NCBI RefSeq assembly: GCF_002831645.1
Contig: NZ_CP025117.1
Span: 1,929,514 to 1,993,513, forward strand
Direction: 5' to 3'
DNA from: Olleya sp. Bg11-27
Lineage (GTDB): Bacteria; Bacteroidota; Bacteroidia; Flavobacteriales; Flavobacteriaceae
Length of the DNA: 64,000 bases
The notes below the pieces were generated by a model that was not told where the DNA came from, ran no database searches, and was given only the letters and a program-made list of their open reading frames with translations. The translations under genes and the position numbers were made by a program. Shown here one piece after another: positions 8,526 through 17,229 of the stretch. Every line of letters starts with the position of its first letter. Positions within the stretch are counted from its first letter, which is position 1.

Positions 8526-9830
8526 ATGGCAAGATTTGAACTTAAGTTACCTAAAATGGGAGAAAGCGTTGCAGAAGCGACACTAACCTCATGGTTGAAA
8601 GAAGTTGGAGATACTATTGAAGCAGATGAAGCAGTTTTAGAAATTGCAACGGATAAAGTCGATAGTGAAGTACCAAGTGAAGTTGATGGCGTTTTAGTTG
8701 AAAAACTATTTAACGTGGATGATGTTGTACAAGTTGGTCAAACCATAGCAATAATTGAAACGGATGGTGATGCAGGTACAACTACCGAAGCACCTAAGAC
8801 TGAGGCTAAACCTAAAGCAGAAGTTGCAGCTCAAGAAGTGTCTAAAACGGTTGTTGCAGCAAAAGAGACTACGGAAGCTATTGCTTCTAGTGATGAACGT
8901 TTTTATTCGCCATTAGTGAAAAACATGGCTAAGGCAGAAGGTATCGCTCAATCAGAGTTAGATGCTATTGCTGGAACAGGAAAAGACGGTCGTGTTACTA
9001 AAAACGATATGATTACTTATTTAAAAGACAGAAGTAGTCAGCCTGAAAAAGCAGTTGCAGCACCTAGTGCTCCGGCAGCGAAAGCAGCACCAAAAGCATC
9101 GGCACCAGTAGCTGTGTCTGGCGGAGATGAGATTATAGAATTGACTAGAATGGGAAAAATGATTTCTCATCATATGGTACAATCTGTTCAAACTAGTGCA
9201 CATGTGCAAAGTTTTATAGAAGCAGATGTTACTAATATCTGGAATTGGCGTAAAAAAGTTAAAGATGGTTTTGCAAAGCGTGAAGGTCAAAATTTAACGT
9301 TTACACCAATTTTTATGGAAGCTATTGCGAGAGCATTACGTGAGTTTCCAATGATGAATATCTCTTTACAGGGTGATACTATCATTAAAAAGAAAAATAT
9401 TAACCTTGGTATGGCTGCAGCTTTACCAGATGGTAATTTAATTGTACCTGTTATTAAAAATGCGGATCAACTTAACTTAGTTGGTATGACTAAAGCGGTT
9501 AACGATTTAGCAGGACGTGCAAGAGATGGTAAGTTAACACCGGACGATGTACAAGGTGGTACATATACTGTAACTAACGTTGGTACTTTTGGAAGTATTA
9601 TGGGGACGCCTATTATTAATCAACCACAAGTAGGTATTTTAGCTTTAGGAGCAATACGTAAAGTCCCTGCTGTAATTGAAACTCCAGATGGTGATTTTAT
9701 CGGTATCCGTTATAAAATGTATTTATCACACAGTTATGACCATCGTGTTGTAAACGGTGCGTTAGGTGGTCAGTTTGTAAAAGCAGTTAAGGATTACTTA
9801 GAAGCTTGGGACAAGAATAGAGAAATCTAA
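8526..9830 (+). CDS. 2-oxoacid dehydrogenase E2 (dihydrolipoyl acyltransferase)
   Basis: Core acyltransferase of a 2-oxoacid dehydrogenase complex. The 434 residues contain one lipoyl domain (1-78, lipoylated Lys44 in ATDKVDSE), an Ala/Pro/Lys-rich linker, a peripheral subunit-binding domain (about 127-165, SPLVKNMAKAEGI...GRVTKNDM), a second linker and the catalytic domain (about 200-432). The active-site motif reads HRVVNG: His406 is present, but Asn410 stands where many family members have Asp (HRxxDG). The single lipoyl domain fits a branched-chain or 2-oxoglutarate complex better than a multi-lipoyl pyruvate E2, but the substrate is uncertain. No E1 or E3 gene is adjacent; it is a single-gene unit ended by a terminator. 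Confidence 0.92.
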   Translation: MARFELKLPKMGESVAEATLTSWLKEVGDTIEADEAVLEIATDKVDSEVPSEVDGVLVEKLFNVDDVVQVGQTIAIIETDGDAGTTTEAPKTEAKPKAEVAAQEVSKTVVAAKETTEAIASSDERFYSPLVKNMAKAEGIAQSELDAIAGTGKDGRVTKNDMITYLKDRSSQPEKAVAAPSAPAAKAAPKASAPVAVSGGDEIIELTRMGKMISHHMVQSVQTSAHVQSFIEADVTNIWNWRKKVKDGFAKREGQNLTFTPIFMEAIARALREFPMMNISLQGDTIIKKKNINLGMAAALPDGNLIVPVIKNADQLNLVGMTKAVNDLAGRARDGKLTPDDVQGGTYTVTNVGTFGSIMGTPIINQPQVGILALGAIRKVPAVIETPDGDFIGIRYKMYLSHSYDHRVVNGALGGQFVKAVKDYLEAWDKNREI

Positions 9831-9900
9831 AATGTTTTATATGGTATTCGGAGCGTAGCGAAGAATTTTAATATAGAATTAAATATGAAATAGAGTAAAA

Positions 9901-9930
9901 AAAAAGCACAATCTCAGGATTGTGCTTTTT
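9901..9930. terminator. terminator after the E2 gene
   Basis: Perfect 13-bp stem (9901-9913 with 9918-9930, core AGCACAATC) with a TCAG loop and T-run. The symmetric A and T runs would also let it serve the minus-strand gene that ends at 10040. Confidence 0.9.
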
Positions 9931-10039
9931 TTATGATTTATAGTTTTTACTTTAAAGTAAACAATAACACTAAAGCTATTTTTTTAATTTCAAACTAAAG
10001 TTTTTCAATGATTTAAAGAGTAAAGTGGTGTGATTTCAA

Positions 10040-10678
10040 TTAATTAAAACCTTCGCGTAAAGCTTGAATAAAGTCTTCTAAGCTTTTTATGTTATTGTAT
10101 AATTGATTCTCAATCTTTAAAATTGGAATATGATTAAACTCACTTTTTGGTTTTATAGCTTTAAATTCTGTGATGATTCGACTATAGTTTGTCGTATCTT
10201 GATCAAGATTATATTCTGTATAACTAATCTTGTTTTTTGTTAAAATGTGTTTAGCGTCGGGACATATAGTGCAGTTGTTTTTAGTGTAAAGTGTTACTGT
10301 TTTATTATGTAGTTCTTTGTCTAGTTTAAAGTCAATTATTTCAAAGTCTTTGTCTATTTCTAAAGCGTAAGAGACTTCATTAACGACTAATATATGCGTG
10401 TATTTTCCAGGTTTACCGTTTAATTTAACCATCGTTAAAACGCGGACACGACTGTTGCCTTTTATGGTTTGTAAAATAGGGCGTTCACTGCTGCGTCTAA
10501 AATCATTAGTGTCTACTTTTAAAAAGATATCGTATGATATAGAGTCGGTGTTTTCTATAAATAACTCATAACGTTTGCCTTTAATTTCTTCTTGGAGCTT
10601 GACATGCTTGTGTTCGTTTTGACCAAAAGCCGTCAGTGACAGTAAAGTTATAAGTATTAGAGTAAGGTGTCTTATCAT
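10040..10678 (-). CDS. exported protein with C-terminal glutaredoxin-like domain
   Basis: Protein of 212 residues. A signal peptide (cleavage near AFGQ, residue ~20) precedes ~105 residues of beta-rich sequence I do not recognise, then a thioredoxin-fold domain begins at about 128 (VTLYTKNNCTICPDAK) with the redox motif CTIC and the cis-proline region HIPILKI. The fold suggests thiol-disulfide chemistry in the periplasm, which is unusual because glutaredoxins normally act in the cytosol with glutathione, and this organism appears to use bacillithiol. The gene is monocistronic and divergent from the exonuclease gene. The exported-glutaredoxin reading rests on the signal peptide and CxxC motif only. 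Confidence 0.75.
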   Translation of the reverse strand: MIRHLTLILITLLSLTAFGQNEHKHVKLQEEIKGKRYELFIENTDSISYDIFLKVDTNDFRRSSERPILQTIKGNSRVRVLTMVKLNGKPGKYTHILVVNEVSYALEIDKDFEIIDFKLDKELHNKTVTLYTKNNCTICPDAKHILTKNKISYTEYNLDQDTTNYSRIITEFKAIKPKSEFNHIPILKIENQLYNNIKSLEDFIQALREGFN

Positions 10679-10718
10679 TTTTTAAAAGTATTACAAAGTA
10701 AAAGTAACAGATTAGAAT

Positions 10719-10726
10719 TATATTTG
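10719..10726 (+). promoter_or_regulatory. -7 box (TATATTTG) in the divergent region before the exonuclease gene
   Basis: Good match to TAnnTTTG, but ~100 bases upstream of the ATG at 10828, so a leader of about 95 bases is predicted. Confidence 0.5.
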
Positions 10727-10827
10727 CATAAATCATACCTAAATTTGTTTGGATATAGTAAAATGTAAAGCGTATTATTTTAATAACGCTTAATTCATTC
10801 AATGTCAGGTGTAAATCAACTTAAAAT

Positions 10828-11601
10828 ATGTCTTTAAATTTAACCAAGCCTATCTGTTTTTTCGATTTAGAAACTACTGGAATCAATATAACATCAGACA
10901 GAGTCGTAGAGATTTCTATATTAAAAGTATTTCCAAACGGAAATAAAGAAAGTAAAACATGGCTAGTTAATCCAGAAATGCCTATTCCGGCGGTAGTGTC
11001 TGCAATACATGGTGTAACTGACGAGAGAGTTGCCAACGAGCCTACTTTTAAACAATTAGCACCAGAAATTAGTGCTATGATTAAAGATGCCGATTTAGCA
11101 GGCTTTAATTCTAACCGTTTTGATATTCCGCTTTTAGCTGAAGAAATGTTGCGTGCAGAATTAGATTTTGATATGAAAGGTCGTGTTGCGGTGGATGTGC
11201 AAACTATTTTTCATAAAATGGAAAAGCGTACCTTAGGTGCAGCGTATCAGTTTTATTGTAATGAGAGTTTAGAAAATGCGCATACCGCCGAAGCGGATAC
11301 TTTGGCAACCTATGAGGTGTTAAAAGCGCAAGTAGAACGTTATGACGAATTAGAGAATGATACTAAATTTTTAGCCGAGTTTAGTTCTCACAGAAAATTT
11401 GCTGATTTTGCTGGTTTTATTGGATATAATAAAGAAGATAAAGAAGTGTTTGCTTTTGGAAAGCACAAAGGGAAGTTAGTCTTAGATGTTTTAGAAAAGG
11501 AACCAGGATATTTTGGTTGGTTACTTAATGCTGATTTTCCGTTGTACACTAAAAAAGTGTTGACAGCAATAAAGTTAAGTGCCTTGAATAATAAGTTTTG
11601 A
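10828..11601 (+). CDS. DnaQ-like 3'-5' exonuclease fused to a DUF3820 domain
   Basis: DEDDh-family exonuclease of 257 residues. Exo I is FFDLETTG (Asp13, Glu15), Exo II lies in NSNRFDIP, and Exo III is NAHTAEADTLAT with the catalytic His and Asp. The C-terminal ~50 residues (about 205-250, FAFGKHKGK...GYFGWLLNADF) match the small DUF3820 domain, which also occurs as a separate gene at 30927. It lacks the polymerase-binding tail expected of a true Pol III epsilon subunit, so a role in repair or RNA/DNA trimming is as likely as proofreading. The next gene starts 51 bases downstream. Confidence 0.9.
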   Translation: MSLNLTKPICFFDLETTGINITSDRVVEISILKVFPNGNKESKTWLVNPEMPIPAVVSAIHGVTDERVANEPTFKQLAPEISAMIKDADLAGFNSNRFDIPLLAEEMLRAELDFDMKGRVAVDVQTIFHKMEKRTLGAAYQFYCNESLENAHTAEADTLATYEVLKAQVERYDELENDTKFLAEFSSHRKFADFAGFIGYNKEDKEVFAFGKHKGKLVLDVLEKEPGYFGWLLNADFPLYTKKVLTAIKLSALNNKF

Positions 11602-11652
11602 TTGTTTGAGCGTTAACTGTTATCGTAAATTGAATAATAGAAAATACTGAAT

Positions 11653-12264
11653 ATGAAATTAATCTGCATAGGTCGTAATTATACAGACCACATTAAAGAG
11701 TTAGAAAACGAAAAGCCGACAGACCCTGTTGTTTTTATCAAATCTGATAATGCCATATTGTTAAAAAAGCAGCCCTTTTTTATTCCTGATTTTTCGGATG
11801 ATGTGCATTACGAAGTTGAAGTTTTAATTAAGATAAATAAACTGGGGAAGCATATAGATAAAAAATTTGCACATAAATACTATGACCAAGTAGGTTTAGG
11901 TATTGATTTTACCGCTAGAGATGTCCAAAAACAATTAAAAGATAAAGGATTGCCTTGGGAAAAAGCAAAATCTTTTGATGGTGCAGCGGTCATAGGTAAA
12001 TGGATTGATAAGACAGATTTTTCTGACGTGGACAATCTAAATTTTAGATTGGAAAAAAATTCAAGTGTGGTTCAAACCGCAAATACCAGCTTAATGTTGT
12101 GGAAAATTGATGAATTGATTGAATATGTGTCAAAATATTTTACTTTAAAGATCGGAGATATTATATTTACGGGAACACCTGCTGGTGTTGGTAAGGTTGT
12201 TGCTAACGATAAACTAAAAGGATTCCTTGAGGATAGAGAACTATTTTCAATAACAGTAAAATAA
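11653..12264 (+). CDS. fumarylacetoacetate hydrolase family protein
   Basis: Enzyme of 203 residues with the FAH fold: ICIGRNYTDHIKEL at the N-terminus, metal ligands in HYEVEVL, GIDFTARDVQ in the middle and FTGTPAGVG near the end. Family members hydrolyse, decarboxylate or isomerise 2-oxo or acylpyruvate compounds with a divalent metal; short forms like this are often acylpyruvases or oxaloacetate decarboxylases. The next gene begins on the base after its stop codon, so the two are translationally linked. The true substrate is unknown. Confidence 0.88.
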   Translation: MKLICIGRNYTDHIKELENEKPTDPVVFIKSDNAILLKKQPFFIPDFSDDVHYEVEVLIKINKLGKHIDKKFAHKYYDQVGLGIDFTARDVQKQLKDKGLPWEKAKSFDGAAVIGKWIDKTDFSDVDNLNFRLEKNSSVVQTANTSLMLWKIDELIEYVSKYFTLKIGDIIFTGTPAGVGKVVANDKLKGFLEDRELFSITVK

Positions 12265-12606
12265 ATGGAAATACACTACAAATTACATAGATTAAAAGAA
12301 TTAGCTGATAATGATCAAGAATTTTTATTAGCATTAGCTTCGACATTTATTGAAGAAGTTCCAGAAGACGCTAGAGTGCTAAAATTGGCTGTCGAGGATA
12401 AAAATTACCTACAAACGTATCAAACTGCTCACAAAATGAAGCCAACAGTTGATATGTTTGAATTAGGGATTTTGGATGATTTAATAGAAGTTCAAGATTG
12501 GGGTAAATTAGAACAGACAGAAAAGGATATTACAGATAAATTAAACACCGTATTAGTCGCTATTGATAGGGCAACTAACGAAATTATTGAAGATTTTAAT
12601 TTATAA
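12265..12606 (+). CDS. HPt (histidine phosphotransfer) domain protein
   Basis: Small helical protein of 113 residues. His56 in [12 protein letters not shown] is in the right context for the phosphorylated histidine of HPt domains, which relay phosphate between hybrid histidine kinases and response regulators. No kinase or receiver gene is adjacent. It sits between FAH hydrolase and cinA, starting right after one stop codon and sharing one base with the next start, so the three genes form one unit. The HPt call is good; the partners are unknown, and a structural role without phosphotransfer is possible. Confidence 0.78.
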   Translation: MEIHYKLHRLKELADNDQEFLLALASTFIEEVPEDARVLKLAVEDKNYLQTYQTAHKMKPTVDMFELGILDDLIEVQDWGKLEQTEKDITDKLNTVLVAIDRATNEIIEDFNL

Positions 12607-13856
12607 TGAAAGCTGAAATAATTACTATTGGCGATGAAATTTTAATAGGTCAGATCGTTGACACAAATTCAGCCTTTATAGGGAAAGCATTAAACTCTAT
12701 CGGTGTATCTGTGTATCAAATCACGTCTATTCAGGATGAGGAAGCACACCTTTTAAAAGCATTTGCTGAGGCAGAAAATAATGCGGATATTATCATAATC
12801 ACAGGGGGATTAGGTCCTACTAAAGATGATATTACAAAGCATACGCTAACTAAATATTTTGACGACACTTTGGTTCAAAACGATGCGGTTTTAGAGCATG
12901 TGGAGCATCTGTTTAAAACATATATTAATCAACCCATATCGGAGATTAATAAAAAACAGGCATTGGTACCGTCTAAAGCCAAAGTGTTACATAATCAGTT
13001 TGGAACAGCACCAGGTATGTGGATTGAAAAAGGTGATAAAACCTTTATTTCGTTACCCGGCGTGCCTTATGAAATGAAGGCCTTGATAGAAATGGAAGTA
13101 CTTCCTAAGCTAGCCTTAAAATATAAACGTCCGTTTATAATTCATAAAACACTTTTAACTTACGGTTTAGGAGAAAGCACAGTAGCAGAGCGTATTGAGG
13201 CTATTGAAGAGGCTTTGCCTACACATATTAAATTGGCCTATTTGCCAAGTCTAGGAAGCGTTAGATTACGTTTATCGGGTATTGGAGAAGATGAAGCAGA
13301 GTTAGAACAGCAAATTCAAACGGAAGTTGATAAGATTTTACCGTTAATCAAAGATATTTTTGTTGGTTTTCAAGATAATAAAGAAGGATTAGAATTAATT
13401 ATAGGGAAACAATTAACGGCAAAAGGTCTAACTTTAGCTTTAGCAGAAAGTTGTACTGGTGGAAAATTAGCAGAACAATTTACATCGCATCCAGGAGCTT
13501 CTGCTTTTTTTAAAGGTGGAATTGTGAGTTATGCCACTCAGTCTAAAATTGACGTTTTAGGTGTTTCTGAACAGTTGATTAAGGAGCATTCTGTCGTTAG
13601 TTCTCAAGTTGCAATCGCTATGGCGACCAATGTTAGAGAAAAATTTAAATCAGATTTTGCAATTGCGACTACAGGTAATGCTGGACCATCAAAAGGAGAT
13701 TCTGATGCGGAAGTAGGAACCGTTTTTATAGCAATAGCTACAAAAGATGGCGTAGAGGCTCACGAATTTAGCATGGGAAACCATCGCGAAAGGGTGATAA
13801 ATAAAACAGTAAATAAAGCTTTCGAGTTGCTTCAAAAAGAAATTTTTAAAAATTAG
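12606..13856 (+). CDS. cinA: CinA family protein (nicotinamide-nucleotide amidase)
   Basis: Two-domain protein of 416 residues. The N-terminal MoCF-like domain (about 1-170: [27 protein letters not shown]) carries a putative pyrophosphatase activity, and the C-terminal CinA/PncC domain (about 255-410: [22 protein letters not shown]) deamidates NMN in pyridine-nucleotide salvage. The ATG overlaps the last base of the HPt stop codon. The name suggests competence, but nothing nearby supports that. The ribosomal protein genes that follow have their own promoter. Confidence 0.93.
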   Translation: MKAEIITIGDEILIGQIVDTNSAFIGKALNSIGVSVYQITSIQDEEAHLLKAFAEAENNADIIIITGGLGPTKDDITKHTLTKYFDDTLVQNDAVLEHVEHLFKTYINQPISEINKKQALVPSKAKVLHNQFGTAPGMWIEKGDKTFISLPGVPYEMKALIEMEVLPKLALKYKRPFIIHKTLLTYGLGESTVAERIEAIEEALPTHIKLAYLPSLGSVRLRLSGIGEDEAELEQQIQTEVDKILPLIKDIFVGFQDNKEGLELIIGKQLTAKGLTLALAESCTGGKLAEQFTSHPGASAFFKGGIVSYATQSKIDVLGVSEQLIKEHSVVSSQVAIAMATNVREKFKSDFAIATTGNAGPSKGDSDAEVGTVFIAIATKDGVEAHEFSMGNHRERVINKTVNKAFELLQKEIFKN

Positions 13857-13889
13857 TTATTAACCTGTTGTTTAATAGTAAATAATTAG

Positions 13890-13897
13890 TATATTTG
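13890..13897 (+). promoter_or_regulatory. -7 box (TATATTTG) of the rpmB promoter
   Basis: It matches TAnnTTTG; a TTG at 13868-13870, 19 bases upstream, can serve as the -33 element. It drives rpmB, rpmG and the DUF4295 gene. Confidence 0.7.
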
Positions 13898-13937
13898 CAC
13901 CTCGATTTTTAATAACATATTTTAAAGTTATAAAGTA

Positions 13938-14174
13938 ATGTCAAGAGTTTGTGAACTTACAGGAAAGAAGGCAATGGTTGGAAACAACGTGTCTCACGCA
14001 AAGAATAGAACTAAGCGTACATTTGATGCTAATTTGATTAAAAAACGTTTTTATATTCCTGAAGAAGATAAGTGGGTAACTTTAAAAATATCTACATCAG
14101 CGTTAAAAACTATTAATAAAATCGGTATCTCTGCTACATTAAAAAGAGCAAGAGCTAACGGATTTGTAAAATAA
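13938..14174 (+). CDS. rpmB: 50S ribosomal protein L28
   Basis: 78 residues, full length for bL28. The N-terminus (SRVCELTGKKAMVGNNVSHA) and following NRTKRTF are diagnostic. First gene of the rpmB-rpmG-DUF4295 operon, 27 bases before rpmG. There is no zinc-binding cysteine set, so it is the Cys-minus type. Confidence 0.98.
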   Translation: MSRVCELTGKKAMVGNNVSHAKNRTKRTFDANLIKKRFYIPEEDKWVTLKISTSALKTINKIGISATLKRARANGFVK

Positions 14175-14201
14175 TTGCCCAAAAGGTAAAGTATAATAAT
14201 T

Positions 14202-14384
14202 ATGGCAAAGAGAGGTAATAGAGTACAAGTAATATTAGAGTGCACTGAGCACAAGGAGTCTGGACAGCCAGGAACGTCTCGTTATATTACAACGAAGAAC
14301 AAAAAGAATACTCCAGATAGAATGGAAATTAAGAAATTCAATCCTATCTTGAAGAAAATGACCGTTCACAAAGAAATTAAATAA
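14202..14384 (+). CDS. rpmG: 50S ribosomal protein L33
   Basis: 60 residues, typical of bL33 ([39 protein letters not shown]). It has only one cysteine, so it does not carry the four-cysteine zinc site found in some L33 proteins. It lies in the rpmB operon. Confidence 0.98.
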   Translation: MAKRGNRVQVILECTEHKESGQPGTSRYITTKNKKNTPDRMEIKKFNPILKKMTVHKEIK

Positions 14385-14419
14385 TATTCCTTTAAAGGGA
14401 TACTAAAACCATATAAGTC

Positions 14420-14572
14420 ATGGCAAAGAAAACCGTAGCATCTTTACAGACGTCGTCTAAAAGATTATCAAAAGCAATAAAAATGGTGAAGTCTCCAAAA
14501 ACAGGAGCTTACATGTTTGTAGAAGCAATCATGGCACCAGAATTTGTTAGCGATTTCATGAAAGACAAATAG
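14420..14572 (+). CDS. DUF4295 small ribosomal protein of Bacteroidota
   Basis: Short gene of 50 codons starting MAKKTVASLQTSSKRLSKAI and ending with FVSDFMKDK. It is the lysine-rich DUF4295 protein that follows rpmG throughout Bacteroidota. From memory, this family was identified as a genuine large-subunit protein (named bL38) in a Flavobacterium johnsoniae ribosome structure. The gene is 35 bases after rpmG and before a terminator, which fits membership of the ribosomal operon. Confidence 0.93.
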   Translation: MAKKTVASLQTSSKRLSKAIKMVKSPKTGAYMFVEAIMAPEFVSDFMKDK

Positions 14573-14594
14573 TCTTCAGAAATTTACAGTATAC

Positions 14595-14627
14595 AAAAGC
14601 TACTTTCTAATGGAGAGTGGCTTTTTT
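14595..14627 (+). terminator. terminator of the rpmB-rpmG-DUF4295 operon
   Basis: Stem of about 13 bp with two G-U pairs (left arm AAAAGCTACTTTC, right arm GAGAGTGGCTTTT), loop near 14608-14611, followed by a T-run. Confidence 0.8.
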
Positions 14628-14739
14628 GTTGTTAAAATATTACGTTACTTTACATTGTCATACTATGACAATGTAGCAGACCTTTAAATTAGGCGTTATA
14701 ATTGTAATAGGCTAATCAATAAAAACCAATAAAAACCAG

Positions 14740-15714
14740 ATGAGTTTTTTTAAAAAAATATTTTCTTCAGAGAAAAAAGAAACCTTAGATAAAGGTCTAG
14801 AAAAATCAAGCGCTAGTTTTTTAGGAAAACTAAGTAAAGCGGTTGCAGGAAAATCTAAAGTAGATGATGCGGTCTTAGATAATCTAGAAGAAATTTTAGT
14901 ATCTAGTGATGTCGGTGTTAGTACAACACTAAAAATCATTAACCGTATTGAAGATAGAGTTTCTAAGGACAAATATTTAGGGACTGACGAGCTTAATAAA
15001 ATTTTGCGAGAAGAGATCGCAGGATTATTATCTGAAACTAACTCTGGTGAAGATACAGAATATAAAATTCCAAAATTACCAAAACAAGCCGATGGGTCAA
15101 AAACACCATATGTTTTAATGGTCGTTGGCGTTAATGGTGTTGGTAAAACGACAACTATTGGTAAATTAGCATATCAATTTAAAAAGCAAGGCTTAAAAGT
15201 TGTTCTAGGGGCGGCAGATACATTTAGGGCTGCAGCAATAGATCAATTACAAGTATGGGCGGATCGTGTAGATGTACCTATGGTACGTCAAGATATGGGG
15301 TCAGATCCAGCATCTGTAGCATTTGATGCATTGGAGTCTGGTGTGACCCAAGACGCAGATGTTATTATAATTGATACTGCAGGACGTTTACACAACAAGA
15401 TTAATTTAATGAACGAGTTAACGAAGGTTAAGCGTGTCATGCAAAAAGTTATTGGGGACGCACCTCATGATGTTTTATTAGTTTTGGACGGTAGTACAGG
15501 TCAAAATGCTTTTGAGCAAGCAAAACAATTTACAGCGGCTACTGAAGTCACAACCTTGGCAGTAACTAAATTAGATGGTACAGCAAAAGGAGGTGTTGTG
15601 ATTGGTATTAGTGACCAATTTCAAATACCAGTTAAATATATTGGCGTAGGTGAGGGGATTGAAGACTTACAAGTGTTTAATAAGTTTGAGTTTGTAGATT
15701 CTTTCTTTAAATAA
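14740..15714 (+). CDS. ftsY: signal recognition particle receptor FtsY
   Basis: GTPase at the inner membrane that docks SRP-ribosome complexes at the Sec translocon. The 324 residues comprise a short charged N-terminus (no long acidic A domain) and an NG domain with G1 GVNGVGKTTTIGKLA, DTFRAAAIDQLQ, G3 DTAGR and G4 TKLDGTAKGG. It lies 167 bases after the ribosomal gene cluster and is followed within 2 bases by a small membrane protein gene. Confidence 0.97.
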   Translation: MSFFKKIFSSEKKETLDKGLEKSSASFLGKLSKAVAGKSKVDDAVLDNLEEILVSSDVGVSTTLKIINRIEDRVSKDKYLGTDELNKILREEIAGLLSETNSGEDTEYKIPKLPKQADGSKTPYVLMVVGVNGVGKTTTIGKLAYQFKKQGLKVVLGAADTFRAAAIDQLQVWADRVDVPMVRQDMGSDPASVAFDALESGVTQDADVIIIDTAGRLHNKINLMNELTKVKRVMQKVIGDAPHDVLLVLDGSTGQNAFEQAKQFTAATEVTTLAVTKLDGTAKGGVVIGISDQFQIPVKYIGVGEGIEDLQVFNKFEFVDSFFK

Positions 15715-15716
15715 TT

Positions 15717-16055
15717 GTGACATTTAATTTTGATAGGTTATTTAGGATTATAGCTGTTTTTATTGCCATTTATGCAATGGTAACTATAGGTCGTAATATT
15801 ATATTTGCTTTCAGTATTTATTTTAATACTGATAGCGAATTGGTGCCTCGCGAATTAATTTATTATCCTATATTTCCATTAGTTTTTATCATTCCTGTCT
15901 TTGGGTTTAGTTTATGGTATTCTTCGAAAAGTCTGCTTTCTGAAATAACAAATAAACCGCTTTTGCTAATACTATTGATTATCGCCTTATTTAATTTTTT
16001 CTATCCAGAAATGGTTTTCGATGGTATTTATAAATTTAATCCGTTTGGTCTTTAA
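15717..16055 (+). CDS. hypothetical small membrane protein, GTG start
   Basis: 112 residues with three hydrophobic segments (about 8-33, 48-68, 80-98) and no motif I recognise. The start is GTG, two bases after the ftsY stop codon, which suggests translational coupling. It converges closely (5 bases between stops) with the serine hydrolase gene. I treat it as real because of the clean membrane topology and tight spacing; the function is unknown. Confidence 0.65.
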   Translation: MTFNFDRLFRIIAVFIAIYAMVTIGRNIIFAFSIYFNTDSELVPRELIYYPIFPLVFIIPVFGFSLWYSSKSLLSEITNKPLLLILLIIALFNFFYPEMVFDGIYKFNPFGL

Positions 16056-16060
16056 GCTAT

Positions 16061-17134
16061 CTAATAAACAGCATTTATTTTTTCCCAAAGAGCAGTGTCA
16101 TAATTGGAGAGTGCAAAATTAGAAGCATCTGCAGCGTCTCCCATTCTAATAATAACTAAGTCTTTACTGGGGACAATGTATATTTTCTGATCATTTTTAC
16201 CTAAAGCACAGTACATATCGCTAGGTGCATTTGGAATTAATGTTCCAGAAAACTCAACTTGAGATTGTGGTAATTGAAAACTATTTTTACCATTCAACCA
16301 CCAAAGGTAGCCGTAAGCTTGATTATTGTTTTGAGACGTGTTAGTTGCTTCATTTAAAAATTGCTCTGATATAATTTGTGTGTCTTCCCAACGTCCGTTG
16401 GCATAAATTAATAATCCAAATCTAGCCATACTACGGCTAGTACTCCAATAAATATTCAAATCGTCAACCGCAATCCAAGCGCCAGTCATTCCAATGACGT
16501 CTTTTAAGTTGTCATTAAAATAAGTAGTCCAAGTCTGATTACTAGCTTGTGCAATAACATTTTGAAGCTTTAAATACACATTATGATAGGCCCAACGTGT
16601 TCCTGCATCTGCAACATATTGTAAGTTATTAGGTGTAAGCACCTCTCCTAAAGTATCATCCAAACCAGAACTCATCGATAATAACTGTTTACAGGTAATT
16701 AACGCCTCTTGTTCTAAAGTAGCACTGGTCCAACCTGTCCCTATATAATCAGATACTTTATTGTTTAGGTTTAGTAAGCCTTGGTTTTGCGCAATACCGG
16801 TTACAGTAGCGGTTAATGTTTTTCCTGCACTGGCCCAATACCATGGAGAGGTATCTGTATGGCCATTAAAATACTGTTCGTAGGCTATTTTTCCTTTATG
16901 TAAAATGATAAACGATTTAGTATTGGAGGCTTCCAAAAATAAATATAACTCATTTAATGCGGAAGAATTCCAATTTAAATCTGAAGTAGAAACAGTGTCC
17001 CAACTATTAGAATTTATTGGTGGAAAATAAACAGTAGTGGTTGTTTGATTTTCTCTTGGAGCAGGGGCGTTTTCGGAAGTACAACTAAAACAAAAGCAAA
17101 GTAGTAAACTAAGAAGGATTAGGAGTGGTTTCAT
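16061..17134 (-). CDS. beta-lactamase-fold serine hydrolase, lipoprotein
   Basis: 357 residues. The signal peptide ends in a lipobox (CFSC, Cys18), so the protein is probably anchored in a membrane on the periplasmic or outer face. The class C beta-lactamase / esterase B fold shows the nucleophile motif Ser102-Ala-Gly-Lys105 and the Tyr183-His-Asn185 motif. Such proteins hydrolyse esters, D-amino-acid peptides or related bonds; beta-lactam resistance should not be inferred. The gene stands alone, divergent from rimO. Confidence 0.88.
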   Translation of the reverse strand: MKPLLILLSLLLCFCFSCTSENAPAPRENQTTTTVYFPPINSNSWDTVSTSDLNWNSSALNELYLFLEASNTKSFIILHKGKIAYEQYFNGHTDTSPWYWASAGKTLTATVTGIAQNQGLLNLNNKVSDYIGTGWTSATLEQEALITCKQLLSMSSGLDDTLGEVLTPNNLQYVADAGTRWAYHNVYLKLQNVIAQASNQTWTTYFNDNLKDVIGMTGAWIAVDDLNIYWSTSRSMARFGLLIYANGRWEDTQIISEQFLNEATNTSQNNNQAYGYLWWLNGKNSFQLPQSQVEFSGTLIPNAPSDMYCALGKNDQKIYIVPSKDLVIIRMGDAADASNFALSNYDTALWEKINAVY

Positions 17135-17204
17135 GGTATCTGTATTTCTGTTTGACTAATATAAATCATAATGGTTTAATATCTGTTATATTAAAATTAG
17201 ATAG

Positions 17205-17212
17205 TATCTTTG
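17205..17212 (+). promoter_or_regulatory. -7 box (TATCTTTG) of the rimO promoter
   Basis: It matches TAnnTTTG and lies 18 bases before the rimO ATG, so the leader would be only about 10 bases. Confidence 0.65.
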
Positions 17213-17229
17213 CAGTCCAAAAATGAGGT

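Noticed and set aside
12606-13856. CinA as part of a competence locus
   Set aside because: No com genes, recA or uptake pilus genes are adjacent; the NMN amidase role is sufficient.
16061-17134. Serine hydrolase as an antibiotic-resistance beta-lactamase
   Set aside because: SxxK and YxN motifs are shared by many esterases and peptidases of the fold; nothing shows beta-lactam specificity.
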